Assembly: GCA_910579685.1 (NCBI GenBank) | Contig: CAJTVN010000038.1 | Coordinates: 1-41,625 of the forward strand | Direction: 5' to 3' | Length of the DNA stretch: 41,625 bases | Origin: an uncultured Lachnospiraceae bacterium | GTDB taxonomy: Bacteria; Bacillota; Clostridia; Lachnospirales; Lachnospiraceae | Shown here: positions 1 through 8,167 of the stretch, piece after piece | Position numbering within the stretch: position 1 is the first letter of the stretch | Layout: each line of letters opens with the position of its first letter | Position numbers and translations under genes: made by a program | Notes under the pieces: generated by a model | The model's input: only the letters and a program-made list of their open reading frames with translations | What the model was told of the DNA's origin: nothing | Databases searched by the model: none

Positions 1-23
1 GCGGGCATGCTTGCATGCACATT

Positions 24-108
24 TGGCGACTGCCGCAGGGGTCAATACCCCGCAGTTCTGCTGCGCTGCAAGTTTGATGCCCCGTCAGCTTGCTGCGGGG
101 TATTTGAC
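24..108 (+). repeat. 85-bp dispersed GC-rich repeat, copy A
   Basis: An intergenic 85-bp element that aligns along its whole length, at roughly 80% identity by eye, with the reverse complement of 11124-11208. Both copies start TGGCGA, contain CCGCA(A/G)GGGTC and GTTTGATGCCCCGT or CTTGATGCCCCGT, and end TTGAC. The inner part can fold: ACCCCGCAG near 48 pairs with CTGCGGGGT near 93. It lies just upstream of an ABC transporter gene. It encodes nothing obvious and resembles short structured repeats scattered in Lachnospiraceae genomes; the family name is not known to me. Confidence 0.7.
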
Positions 109-138
109 TGGAACAGTATCGCAAGCGGAGGAATCGCA

Positions 139-1113
139 ATGATTGAAGTGAATGAATTGAGCAAGACCTACAGGATCCATGTGAAAAAGCCAGGGCTTAA
201 GGGTGCGTTTGAGAGCCTTGTCCACTCACGGCAGGAGATAAAGACAGCGCTTGACCATGTCACGTTTCAGGTCCGGGAAGGCAGTGCCGTCGCCTGCATC
301 GGTGAAAACGGGGCGGGGAAATCCACGCTGATCAAGCTTCTGATCGGGATTCTGACGCCAACCCAGGGGAGCGTGAGGGTTTTCGGAGGCGACCCGAAGA
401 AGAGAGGGCAGGAATATTTGCGGCAGATCGGCGTGGTATTCGGGCAGAAGTCCGGTCTTTGGACGGATATTCCCGTGATCGAGAGCTACCGGGCGGTTCA
501 GGTTTTGTACAAAGTGGACAAGCGCGAATTTGAAAGCAATTTTGAGAAAGTCGTGGAGCTTCTCGAGCTTTCGCCTGTCCTGAATTCCCCGCCGAGAAAG
601 CTGTCCCTTGGCCAGCGCATGAAGGCGGATATCGGTATGGTATTTCTGCACGGCCCCAGGCTTTTGTATCTCGACGAGCCCACCATCGGACTGGATATCA
701 ATGTCAAGCACACAATCCGGACCTTTCTGCGGCAGATGAACCAGGAAAAGAAAGTCAGCATTTTTCTCACCAGCCACGACCTCGACGATATCGACGAGAT
801 CTGCGACGATACCATTGTCCTGTCCGGGGGCAGGCTGGTCTATACGGGCTCTCTGAATGATCTCAAGCACCATTATGTCCATGACAAAATAGTCAAAGTG
901 GTTGGAAAGAAGCTGCGGGAGATCGATCATGTGCTGCCGAATGTGAGAGCCGTCCAGGAGGGACGGACCACGAAGATCGTATACAGGGCCAGTGAGTATT
1001 CCTCACAGCGGATGCTCGGCGCACTGTCCACATGTTTTCAGATCGAGGATATCACCATACAGGAGCCGGATATTGACGAAGTGGTTTCACGGATTTTTGA
1101 CAGGGGAATTTAA
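139..1113 (+). CDS. ABC-2 type transporter ATP-binding protein (COG4586-like)
   Basis: ATPase subunit of an ABC exporter, 324 aa, acting at the inner face of the membrane with the two permeases that follow. Visible motifs are Walker A GENGAGKST (about residues 55-63), signature LSLGQRMKADIG, Walker B LLYLDEPTIGLD and the switch histidine in TSHDLDDID. An extra N-terminal stretch before the Walker A and a C-terminal tail of about 80 residues are usual for the COG4586 branch. The frame is open upstream to position 7, but that part overlaps the dispersed repeat. The ATG at 139 has a GGAG ribosome site (126-131) and starts with the usual family beginning, so I chose it. ATPase, permease, permease is the standard layout of this uncharacterised exporter family. 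The substrate is unknown. Confidence 0.9.
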   Translation: MIEVNELSKTYRIHVKKPGLKGAFESLVHSRQEIKTALDHVTFQVREGSAVACIGENGAGKSTLIKLLIGILTPTQGSVRVFGGDPKKRGQEYLRQIGVVFGQKSGLWTDIPVIESYRAVQVLYKVDKREFESNFEKVVELLELSPVLNSPPRKLSLGQRMKADIGMVFLHGPRLLYLDEPTIGLDINVKHTIRTFLRQMNQEKKVSIFLTSHDLDDIDEICDDTIVLSGGRLVYTGSLNDLKHHYVHDKIVKVVGKKLREIDHVLPNVRAVQEGRTTKIVYRASEYSSQRMLGALSTCFQIEDITIQEPDIDEVVSRIFDRGI

Positions 1114-1187
1114 GGTTGATTGTTCCTTTCAAACGACTTATTGACGCAGTATCGTAAGTATGGCTTGTGGTATGCAGGGAGATAACT

Positions 1188-1985
1188 ATGAAAAAATTTT
1201 TCACATTGACGGGAATATCCATACAGAAGCTTATGTATTACAAAACCAGCTTTTTCCTGAATCTGCTCACGCCCTTTCTCACGCTGGCGGGCCAGTTCCT
1301 TTTGTGGAATGCGCTCTACGGCCTGCAGGGCGCCGGCAGCATCCGGGGAATGACGAGACAGGAGATGTTTACCTATGTCCCCATCGCCTTTGTCCTGAAC
1401 AACCTTCTGAGCTGGACCACGGAAAATGCGCTCTCCCGGGAGATACGAAACGGGACGGTGGTGGCAAGATGTATCCGGCCCGTATCCTTTCTCAGCCAGG
1501 CGGTGGCGGAAATGACCGGTGCGGTCATAACCCAGGGTGCTGTGAACTTTACGGCGGTGGCCCTGCTGTTTGGGCTGTTTCATGAAAACTTTCAGCTTCC
1601 GGGTTCCGGGGCGGTGGCGGCCTTTGTGCCGTCCCTGATCCTTTCCGTCCTTCTGCGGATCCTGCTGGTCGAAGTTTTCAGCCTGCTGTGTTTTTTTACT
1701 ACAGGACATCTTGGAATTTCATGGACAAGGATCGCGCTGTGCGATTTCTTTTCGGGAGCGCTGATTCCGGTTTCCCTGTTTCCGGGATGGCTTGCCAGGA
1801 TCACCTATTTAACGCCTTTCCCCTATATGGTACAGGTTCCGGCTGCCGTGCTACTGGGGAAAGAATTGCCCGCCGGGCTTTTGCAGACCTTTTTTTTGCA
1901 GATTTTCTGGATCGGCGTTTTTCTGTTTGTGCACTGGCGCCTGTTCAGGCGTATTCGGTATAATATGAACATTGCGGGAGGATGA
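1188..1985 (+). CDS. ABC-2 family permease (COG4587-like)
   Basis: Integral membrane subunit, 265 aa, with about six hydrophobic segments and no catalytic motifs. The start ATG at 1188 follows an AGGGAG site; an in-frame upstream start at 1167 lacks one. The gene lies 74 bp after the ATPase gene and 3 bp before a second permease, so the three are probably one transcript forming a heterodimeric exporter channel with one ATPase. Sequence features such as SREIRNGTV and ARCIRPVS in the cytoplasmic loop match the ABC-2 permease pattern (ELxxGxl..lL.RPvs), which couples to the ATPase. Which compound is exported cannot be told. Confidence 0.85.
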   Translation: MKKFFTLTGISIQKLMYYKTSFFLNLLTPFLTLAGQFLLWNALYGLQGAGSIRGMTRQEMFTYVPIAFVLNNLLSWTTENALSREIRNGTVVARCIRPVSFLSQAVAEMTGAVITQGAVNFTAVALLFGLFHENFQLPGSGAVAAFVPSLILSVLLRILLVEVFSLLCFFTTGHLGISWTRIALCDFFSGALIPVSLFPGWLARITYLTPFPYMVQVPAAVLLGKELPAGLLQTFFLQIFWIGVFLFVHWRLFRRIRYNMNIAGG

Positions 1986-1988
1986 AAA

Positions 1989-2768
1989 ATGATAAGAATC
2001 TATCTCAAAATGAAAGAGCAGTATATCAAGACCGAGATGGAATATACGTTTAATTTCTGGATGATGCTGATCTCGGGAGTGGTGACAAGGCTTGTCGCCA
2101 TGGCGGTTCCCTTTGTGATCTATAAAAGCCTTCCGGATATTGGAGGATGGAAGGAGGACGAGATCTATCTGATTATGGCGCTTCTTTCCATCAGCGACGG
2201 CGCCTGCAGCGTTTTCTTTGAGGGAATCTGGAAGATCCCAGAGATGGTTTTTCACGGGGAGCTGGACAACGTCCTCTCAAGGCCCGTCTCCCCGCTGTTT
2301 CAGATTCTTTCCTATGGTCTTGGGCTGCAGGGGCTTGCGGTTCTGGCCTTCGGGATCGTGATGCTGCTTGTCAGCATCGTAAGACTTGGACGGTTTCGGC
2401 CGGCAACTCTGGTTCTGTGCGCTTTTTTCGTGATATGCGGGATAGCGATCTGCATGTCGGTGTATCTGATTGGGAACAGCCTGGCTTTTTGGTTTGACAC
2501 GGGAGGAAGAACCACCCTGCCCTATGCCATTGTGAAAATCGGGGATTATGCAAAGTACCCGTCCAGTATTTATCCGCTCTTCATGCGCCTGATCCTGCTG
2601 TTTCTGATTCCTTTTTCCTTTATCGGGGAGATCCCGGTGCGGATTCTGCGGGGAGAGAATGCGCTGCCGTATGGGGGAGGGCTTGTTGTGATCAGTATCG
2701 TGTTTGTCGTGGTCTCAAGAGTCTTCTTCTATCGGGGGATTCGGAAATACGAGAGCATGGGTATGTGA
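1989..2768 (+). CDS. ABC-2 family permease (COG3694-like)
   Basis: Second membrane subunit of the exporter, 259 aa, with six predicted hydrophobic helices. The cytoplasmic coupling loop reads HGELDNVLSRPVSPLFQIL, very close to the ABC-2 consensus G.LD..L.rPvsplfq. The start ATG at 1989 sits 3 bp after the previous stop, with GGGAGG (1976-1981) upstream inside the previous gene, so translation is probably coupled. No terminator is evident straight after the stop; the next promoter begins near 2802. Together with the two upstream genes it forms a complete three-gene transporter of unknown substrate. Confidence 0.85.
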   Translation: MIRIYLKMKEQYIKTEMEYTFNFWMMLISGVVTRLVAMAVPFVIYKSLPDIGGWKEDEIYLIMALLSISDGACSVFFEGIWKIPEMVFHGELDNVLSRPVSPLFQILSYGLGLQGLAVLAFGIVMLLVSIVRLGRFRPATLVLCAFFVICGIAICMSVYLIGNSLAFWFDTGGRTTLPYAIVKIGDYAKYPSSIYPLFMRLILLFLIPFSFIGEIPVRILRGENALPYGGGLVVISIVFVVVSRVFFYRGIRKYESMGM

Positions 2769-2801
2769 AAATATATCAATAAAATTGATTAAAATAACCC
2801 C

Positions 2802-2830
2802 TTGATAAGATCAAGAAAGTATGATACTAT
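2802..2830 (+). promoter_or_regulatory. Promoter of the T-box/leuA transcript
   Basis: TTGATA (2802-2807), a 17-bp spacer and TACTAT (2825-2830). It stands immediately upstream of the T-box leader and is the only good sigma-A-like promoter between the exporter genes and leuA. Confidence 0.6.
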
Positions 2831-2857
2831 TTAAACCACGAAGCGAAACAGAATATT

Positions 2858-3149
2858 TCAAATGCGAGGAAGAGGAGCAGTAGCGGGAAGCGGGAAAGCA
2901 GAGAGCTGCCGTAGGGTGCGAGGCAGCCGGAAGCGGAACGTGAACTCACCTTGGAGCAGCTGCCTGAAGATGGATGAAGGTATTTTTTCGATTCCATTGC
3001 GTAGGCGCAGACGTAGGGGCCCGACGTGAATGGGGAGGGCATGACAGTGCCCGGAGAGTGTGCGGTTTTTGGCCGCAAAGCAGAGTGGTACCGCGCAGGA
3101 TTTGCGTCTCTGCAAAAATGTCGGAATGGCGTTTTTGCAGAGATTTTTT
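2858..3149 (+). promoter_or_regulatory. T-box leader, leucine specifier (CUC)
   Basis: tRNA-sensing leader of the leuA transcript. The 5' side has the usual GCGAGGAAGAGGAG start of stem I. The specifier loop is GTGAACTCACC, giving CUC (2945-2947), a leucine codon. The antiterminator carries the hallmark AGAGTGGTACCGCG (3082-3095). It is followed by an intrinsic terminator: TCTCTGCAAAAA (3107-3118) pairs with TTTTTGCAGAGA (3132-3143) and T6 follows (3144-3149). Uncharged leucyl-tRNA should stabilise the antiterminator and switch leuA on. The leucine codon fits the function of the gene downstream. Confidence in the T-box is very high and in the exact specifier high. Confidence 0.95.
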
Positions 3150-3156
3150 ATGCACA

Positions 3157-3233
3157 CGGGCGCCCAGATGAAATATGTCAGCAGAGCTGACGGGTGCCCG
3201 GCGCACGAGCAGGGAGAAAATTTCCCCTGCTCG
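3157..3233 (+). other. Two further stem-loops between the T-box terminator and leuA
   Basis: After the T-box terminator the leader continues for about 150 nt. CGGGCGCCC (3157-3165) pairs with GGGTGCCCG (3192-3200) around an inner GTCAGC/GCTGAC hairpin. A second stem GAGCAGG/CCTGCTC spans 3207-3232. Neither is followed by a T-run, so they are not terminators. They may be mRNA-stabilising structures or part of an intergenic repeat. Confidence 0.5.
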
Positions 3234-3297
3234 ATTGCGAAGGGGTGTGTAAGGAAAATTGCTGCTGCCGTGATTTAATGATAGGAGGAGAATAAAA

Positions 3298-5295
3298 ATG
3301 AATGCAGCCGAGAAATACGGAAAATCTTATTTTATGCCCCCGGTGACAACTTATGACTGGGTGAAGAAGGACACCATAGAGAAGGCGCCCATCTGGTGCA
3401 GCGTGGATTTGCGGGACGGAAACCAGGCGCTCATCGAACCCATGAATCTGGAGGAAAAGCTGAAGTTTTTTGAGATGCTGGTGGAAATCGGCTTTAAGGA
3501 GATTGAGGTGGGCTTTCCGGCAGCCTCCGATACGGAGTACAACTTTATCCGGGCGCTGATTGAGAGGGATATGATTCCACAGGACGTGACCATCCAGGTT
3601 CTGACCCAGGCCAGGGAACATATCATCAAGAGAACCTTCGAGGCGGTCAAGGGCGCGCCCCGGGCAATCGTCCATCTGTATAATTCCACCTCGGTGGCCC
3701 AGAGGCAGCAGGTGTTTGGCAAGAGTAAGCAGGAGGTAACGCAGCTGGCGGTGGACGGCGCCAGACTGTTAAAGCAGCTGGCGGACGAGACGGAGGGAAA
3801 CTTTACCTTTGAGTACAGTCCGGAGAGCTTTCCGGGAACGGAAGTGGATTATGCACTCGAGGTGTGCAACGCGGTACTGGACGTGTGGCAGCCGGTGAAG
3901 GAAAATAAGGTGATCATCAATATCCCCACAACCGTGCAGATCGCCATGCCTCATGTGTTTGCCTCCCAGGTGGAATATTTCCACAAGAATCTGAGATACC
4001 GGGATGCGGTGACGCTCAGCGTGCATCCCCACAATGACCGGGGCTGCGGGGTGAGTGATGCGGAGCTTGGCGTGCTGGCGGGCGCGGACCGGGTGGAGGG
4101 AACTTTGTTTGGAAACGGCGAGCGGACAGGAAACGTGGATATCGTCACGCTTGCCATGAATATGGTCTGCCACGGCGTGGAGAGCGGACTCGACTTTTCC
4201 GATATCTCCCGGATTCGGGAGATTTACGAGACCCTTACGGGCATGCATGTAAACGAGCGCTCGCCCTATGCGGGGGACCTGGTGTTTACGGCCTTCTCCG
4301 GTTCCCATCAGGACGCCATTTCCAAGGGCATGGCCTGGTGGAAGGAGAAAAAGAGCGGCGGAAGATGGGAGGTTCCCTATCTTCCCATTGATCCCCAGGA
4401 TCTGGGTCGGGAGTACGAATCCGATGTGATCCGGATCAACAGCCAGTCCGGCAAGGGCGGGATTGCCTTTATCCTGAAACAGAACTTCGGAATGGCTCTT
4501 CCCGACAAGATGAAGGAAGAGGTGGGCTATCTGATGAAGGGCGTTTCGGACCGGAAGCACAGCGAGCTTTCCCCGGACGATATTTACCAGATTTTCAAGG
4601 ACAATTATATTGACCAGAGGGAAACCTTTAACATACCAGAGTGCCATTTTAAGCAGATTGACGGCGGAATTACGGCAGAGGTGACCATTGAACAGAACAA
4701 GGAGCGCAGGGTGATCGGGACCTCCGGAAATGGACGGCTTGATGCGGTCAGCAATGCCGTGAAGCTGTACTTTGGCGTGAGCTACGAGCTCTCCGTCTAT
4801 GAGGAGCATGCGGTCTCGAGAGGATCCTCATCCAAGGCGGCGGCCTATGTGGGGATCATGAAGGACGGAAAAATGTACTGGGGTGTGGGAATCGACGAGG
4901 ATATCATCAAGAGCTCCATTGCGGCCCTTGTCTCTGCGGGAAACAAGCTCGCCCAGAGCGAGAATATCACGGAGGGCAGGAAAGAGCGGATAGTGGATAT
5001 CATGAATTATCTGAAAAACCACTACAAGGATGTGACGCTGGATGAGCTTGCGGAGAATTTTAGTCTTTCCAAGCCGTATCTATCCAAATATATCAAGGAA
5101 AACGCAGGAATCACCTTCCAGGAGGCGGTGAAGAAAGCCAGAATGAAGAAGGCCAGAACCATGCTCAAGGATTCGAATCAGACCGTGGAGAACATAGCGG
5201 CGACCGTGGGCTATGACAACGTGGAACACTTTAACAGGCTGTTCAAGAAGACCTACGGCATGACGCCGGTTCAGTTCAGAAGGGAGAGCCGGTAA
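3298..5295 (+). CDS. leuA: 2-isopropylmalate synthase fused to a C-terminal AraC-type HTH domain
   Basis: First committed enzyme of leucine synthesis: 2-oxoisovalerate plus acetyl-CoA gives 2-isopropylmalate, in the cytoplasm. The protein has 665 aa. The HMGL-like catalytic domain covers about 1-330, with VDLRDGNQ (36-43) and the metal-binding HPHNDRG (243-249). An allosteric LeuA-dimer domain covers about 440-555. That accounts for the usual length of about 560 aa. Residues 563-665 are extra and read as a complete AraC/XylS DNA-binding domain with two helix-turn-helix units (LDELAENFSLSKPYLSKYIK, then VENIAATVGYDNVEHFNRLF) and the closing GMTPVQFR. The join is within one continuous frame. 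The start ATG has an AGGAGGAG ribosome site. It is controlled by the upstream Leu T-box and ends in a shared terminator. The enzyme call is secure; DNA binding by the tail is inferred. Confidence 0.95.
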   Translation: MNAAEKYGKSYFMPPVTTYDWVKKDTIEKAPIWCSVDLRDGNQALIEPMNLEEKLKFFEMLVEIGFKEIEVGFPAASDTEYNFIRALIERDMIPQDVTIQVLTQAREHIIKRTFEAVKGAPRAIVHLYNSTSVAQRQQVFGKSKQEVTQLAVDGARLLKQLADETEGNFTFEYSPESFPGTEVDYALEVCNAVLDVWQPVKENKVIINIPTTVQIAMPHVFASQVEYFHKNLRYRDAVTLSVHPHNDRGCGVSDAELGVLAGADRVEGTLFGNGERTGNVDIVTLAMNMVCHGVESGLDFSDISRIREIYETLTGMHVNERSPYAGDLVFTAFSGSHQDAISKGMAWWKEKKSGGRWEVPYLPIDPQDLGREYESDVIRINSQSGKGGIAFILKQNFGMALPDKMKEEVGYLMKGVSDRKHSELSPDDIYQIFKDNYIDQRETFNIPECHFKQIDGGITAEVTIEQNKERRVIGTSGNGRLDAVSNAVKLYFGVSYELSVYEEHAVSRGSSSKAAAYVGIMKDGKMYWGVGIDEDIIKSSIAALVSAGNKLAQSENITEGRKERIVDIMNYLKNHYKDVTLDELAENFSLSKPYLSKYIKENAGITFQEAVKKARMKKARTMLKDSNQTVENIAATVGYDNVEHFNRLFKKTYGMTPVQFRRESR

Positions 5296-5316
5296 GGGCA
5301 CGCCGGAAAAAGAAGA

Positions 5317-5347
5317 GGGGGCATCCGCCGCAGCGGATGCCCCTTTT
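5317..5347 (+). terminator. Terminator of leuA (convergent with the GH9 gene)
   Basis: GGGGCATCCGC, loop CGCA, GCGGATGCCCC, then TTTTGT. It lies in the 53-bp gap between the converging leuA and GH9 genes and may serve both directions, though the T-run favours the plus strand. Confidence 0.85.
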
Positions 5348-5348
5348 G

Positions 5349-7706
5349 TCAATACACATCCGCCGCAAGCTGCAGCCAGCACCTGGCGGATGTGGTCCAG
5401 ACCTCCTTGTAGGTTGCGTTGTTTTCCATGGGCCAGAAGGGGATATCCTCGTTGCCTCTGGTCTCGATGCCGACGGGAATGCTGCCGGCCATCTCGCCGT
5501 TTAAAGCGCCGTACTGCTGGGCAAAATTGCTTCCGGCCCCGTAGACCAGAGACTGGCCGAAGGGATTTTTGCCAAATGTCCAGTAGAGCTGGTCCCGGGC
5601 GATCCGTATCAGGTCGTCATCCTTAAAATAGCGGCCCAGGATGGAGGCGGCCTTGCCGGAGGCTAAATGAACCGCCGTATTTCCCCGGAAGGAGAACCAG
5701 ACGGGAAAATGGCGCAGGCAGTAGTTTTCGTCCAGGGCAATGCCTGTGGAGAGCTGCTTTTTGTAATTCGCATGATCCTCCTGCCAGGTGGTCATCAGAT
5801 GCAGAAGAGGAAAGGTTTCCTGATCCAGGTATTCGTCCGTTTTGTGGATACCGGCCGGGAGCATGCCGTAGGGCATGGAATAGGAATAAATCCCTTTCAG
5901 GTAATCTCCGTACCGCTTCATGGAGGCTTCCCACTTCGGCCGTTCGGCGCCGGAGGGCTGGGTCTGGCAAAGGGCCTCAAGGGCCTGCATGAAGAGCTGT
6001 TCCCTGGACTGGTGGTTAAAGTGGACAATGGATCTGCGGTCCGGATCCCGGTAGAAGAACCCGGAAAGAGGAGCGCCCGTATTTCCCGTCTCCTGGCAGG
6101 AGAGCATCAGACGGGCATATTCTGCGGCGTATCCGGCATAGGCAGGCTCGCCCTTGCAGGCGTAAATCTGCGAGGCGGCCCAGCTGGCCGCCGCCCAGTA
6201 CAGGGAGAGGCTGCTGCCATAGGAGTGTTCATAAAAGCTGGGAAGTTCCATGCCCTCTTTTGCAAAGTGCGCTCTGGCAAACCGGTAATCCTCGCAGGCG
6301 GCGTCAAAAGCCTTTTGAGAGAGCGGATGATCCGTTTCGGCAAGTACCCGGGAAGCGAAGGCCTCCACCCCTGCCATCATGAAATTTTCAAAGGCGTGAT
6401 TGTGTACCCTGGCGTCGCAATCGTCCATGTTTCCGATCAGGCCGTCGCTGAAACGGCGGATTCCGGCGCTGGTGGCCCGGTATCCATCGCCAAAGCGCAT
6501 CCGAAGGACGAAATCCAGTCCCCAGACGGCTTCCTCCAGAAGCCGCCAGTAGAGCTGCGGCTCTTCCTTCCGGATCCGGCAGGCCATCTCCAGAAGAGAG
6601 TGCACCACCTCGGCGCTCTGCAGGGTCTGCTGGCTCACGTCGCCGGCATCATGCCAGCCGCCGCAGTAGGCAAGCTTCACGCCGTTATGGACGGCCAGGA
6701 TGTCGCCGTGGCAGGTTCCGTGTCCCCTTCCCACCGGATAGCCGCAGCGCTCGCAGTACAGAAAGTGAAGCACCTTCCAGACCGATTGATAGAGGGGATG
6801 GGGGCTGATCGTAAAGGGAGGGCTCTGGATGCTCCCCGATCGCAGGAAATACGTTCCCTCCCTGTCAAAACCGGAGAAATCCCACAGATAAAAGGTTCCC
6901 TTCTCGTTTGTCACCGGGCGGGGAACTCCGGTATAGACCGGCATTTTGCTTTCCGGGTCACAGAGCTGAAACGTCCCGGTTTTTGTGGAGGAAACGGCGC
7001 TCTTTGGCCCGTCTGACCAGTATCCGCCCGTGGAGCAGACCACGGTGTCCGCATCCGTCTGCCATCCCAGCGTATGGCTGATCTCGGGCGTATGTTCCAG
7101 GCGGATGTCCTTAAGAAGGTATCGGAGCGTATCATCCATGGAGAGCTCTTTGCCGTAGCAGTGTACGATAAAGGCAAAGGAGGTCACATGGTCTCTCGGG
7201 AGAGAAGGAAACTCCCAGACGCAGTCGTTCCACTGGTTGTTTTTCAGATGAATGGTATGATAACCCTCCCGGCAGTATCTGTCCGGGATTTTTTCTTCTC
7301 CGTCATTGTATAGCTGCATGGCGATCATGGGAGAGTGCATGCCCCGGCAGTCGGGACGGATCTGAAAATGCAGCCGGTTGTAAGGCCGCCAGTCGCCAAG
7401 CGGGGCGGACAGATGAGCGTCCAGAGAGCCGAAGGCGCAGTAATCGCCGTCCTCCGGAGAGCCCGCAGGCCAGGCCTCGGATCTGGACGGGGCCTTAAGA
7501 AGGAGGCCGCCGTCTGAAAGGGAAAGAGAGCCTAAGCCCTCTTTCCGCCAGCTTTCCAGATCCCTGCCATCCCAGAGGGGACAGGTCTTATCCACCGGTT
7601 TGGAGCGGATTTTCCATTCCAGAGAGTCCGCCTCGTCAACCTCCATGCGCCAGTGGAGCATACCGGTCTTTTGAAGCTGTTCGTCAAATTCTATTCTTGT
7701 TTTCAT
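5349..7706 (-). CDS. Glycoside hydrolase family 9 protein, cytoplasmic, possibly exo-beta-glucosaminidase-like
   Basis: 785 aa from the ATG at 7706, which has an AGGTGG site four bases upstream; a GTG at 7733 is less likely. An N-terminal beta-rich region is followed by a CelD-type Ig-like domain (about 225-305) and a GH9 (alpha/alpha)6 domain. The GH9 nucleophile/base motif is GGWHDAGD (about 349-356) and the C-terminal end has NNATYKEVW, whose glutamate (about 768) is the likely general acid. There is no signal peptide, cellulose-binding module or dockerin, so this is not a secreted cellulase. Signal-less GH9 enzymes of vibrios cleave glucosamine oligomers next to a BadF-type kinase. The same kinase type and a NagB-like enzyme occur in this locus, so an amino-sugar glycoside is a reasonable guess. 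Last gene of the leftward operon (lacI-MDR-ThuA-VOC-GH9). Confidence 0.85.
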   Translation of the reverse strand: MKTRIEFDEQLQKTGMLHWRMEVDEADSLEWKIRSKPVDKTCPLWDGRDLESWRKEGLGSLSLSDGGLLLKAPSRSEAWPAGSPEDGDYCAFGSLDAHLSAPLGDWRPYNRLHFQIRPDCRGMHSPMIAMQLYNDGEEKIPDRYCREGYHTIHLKNNQWNDCVWEFPSLPRDHVTSFAFIVHCYGKELSMDDTLRYLLKDIRLEHTPEISHTLGWQTDADTVVCSTGGYWSDGPKSAVSSTKTGTFQLCDPESKMPVYTGVPRPVTNEKGTFYLWDFSGFDREGTYFLRSGSIQSPPFTISPHPLYQSVWKVLHFLYCERCGYPVGRGHGTCHGDILAVHNGVKLAYCGGWHDAGDVSQQTLQSAEVVHSLLEMACRIRKEEPQLYWRLLEEAVWGLDFVLRMRFGDGYRATSAGIRRFSDGLIGNMDDCDARVHNHAFENFMMAGVEAFASRVLAETDHPLSQKAFDAACEDYRFARAHFAKEGMELPSFYEHSYGSSLSLYWAAASWAASQIYACKGEPAYAGYAAEYARLMLSCQETGNTGAPLSGFFYRDPDRRSIVHFNHQSREQLFMQALEALCQTQPSGAERPKWEASMKRYGDYLKGIYSYSMPYGMLPAGIHKTDEYLDQETFPLLHLMTTWQEDHANYKKQLSTGIALDENYCLRHFPVWFSFRGNTAVHLASGKAASILGRYFKDDDLIRIARDQLYWTFGKNPFGQSLVYGAGSNFAQQYGALNGEMAGSIPVGIETRGNEDIPFWPMENNATYKEVWTTSARCWLQLAADVY

Positions 7707-7729
7707 TTTCCACCTCGTTTCCTCATCCG

Positions 7730-8155
7730 TCACATATGGGCGTCGGAGTCCACATCCTCGATCAGCTCCACCACTTCGCCGCCGGGAGCTTCCAGAAAGC
7801 CGTATTTCATGTGGACGATCTGGCCGGAGCGGGTGGGAATGTGGGAGATGGCCGGTTTGGATATGATTTTTGCGCCGTTGGCAAGGGCCCTCTCATAATC
7901 GGCCTCCATATGGTCGGTCCATATGGCCACATGCTGCCATTTGCCAAGCTCGTAGGGCGTGCCGCTTCCGAAAATCTCCAGATAATCACCCTCTCCCAGA
8001 TCCAGGATAAAGGCGTGATCCTCCTTCCCTTCCTCCCCCCATTCGGCGGCAAGTGACGCATGAAAGGTGTTTCGGTAAAAAGCCGCGGTTTCCTGAAGAT
8101 TGGGAACCCGCAGACAGACGTGATGGATTCCTTTTTGTTTTAATCTCTGATACAT
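7730..8155 (-). CDS. VOC (glyoxalase/bleomycin resistance) family protein
   Basis: 141 aa, two beta-alpha-beta-beta-beta units of the vicinal oxygen chelate fold. Possible metal ligands are the histidine in GIHHVCLRV near the N terminus, glutamate in YLEIFG, the histidine in WQHVAIWTD and the glutamate in GEVVELIEDVD. These proteins are small metal-dependent lyases, isomerases or dioxygenases, or binding proteins, and the exact reaction cannot be read from sequence. The start at 8155 follows an AGGAGG site. It lies 12 bp after ThuA and 23 bp before GH9, so it belongs to the operon, where it may isomerise a sugar-derived intermediate. Confidence 0.85.
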   Translation of the reverse strand: MYQRLKQKGIHHVCLRVPNLQETAAFYRNTFHASLAAEWGEEGKEDHAFILDLGEGDYLEIFGSGTPYELGKWQHVAIWTDHMEADYERALANGAKIISKPAISHIPTRSGQIVHMKYGFLEAPGGEVVELIEDVDSDAHM

Positions 8156-8167
8156 GATAGGTTCCTC

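Noticed and set aside
7..138. Upstream extension of the first ABC ATPase gene
   Set aside because: The extension translates the dispersed repeat, whereas ATG 139 has a ribosome site and the normal family N terminus.
3769..4809. Long minus-strand open frame opposite leuA
   Set aside because: It lies wholly within the well-conserved leuA gene, has no recognisable domain and no ribosome site; a shadow of biased codon use.
5667..7016. 449-codon plus-strand frame opposite the GH9 gene
   Set aside because: The GH9 frame has clear motifs on the other strand; the plus frame has no domain and is a shadow.
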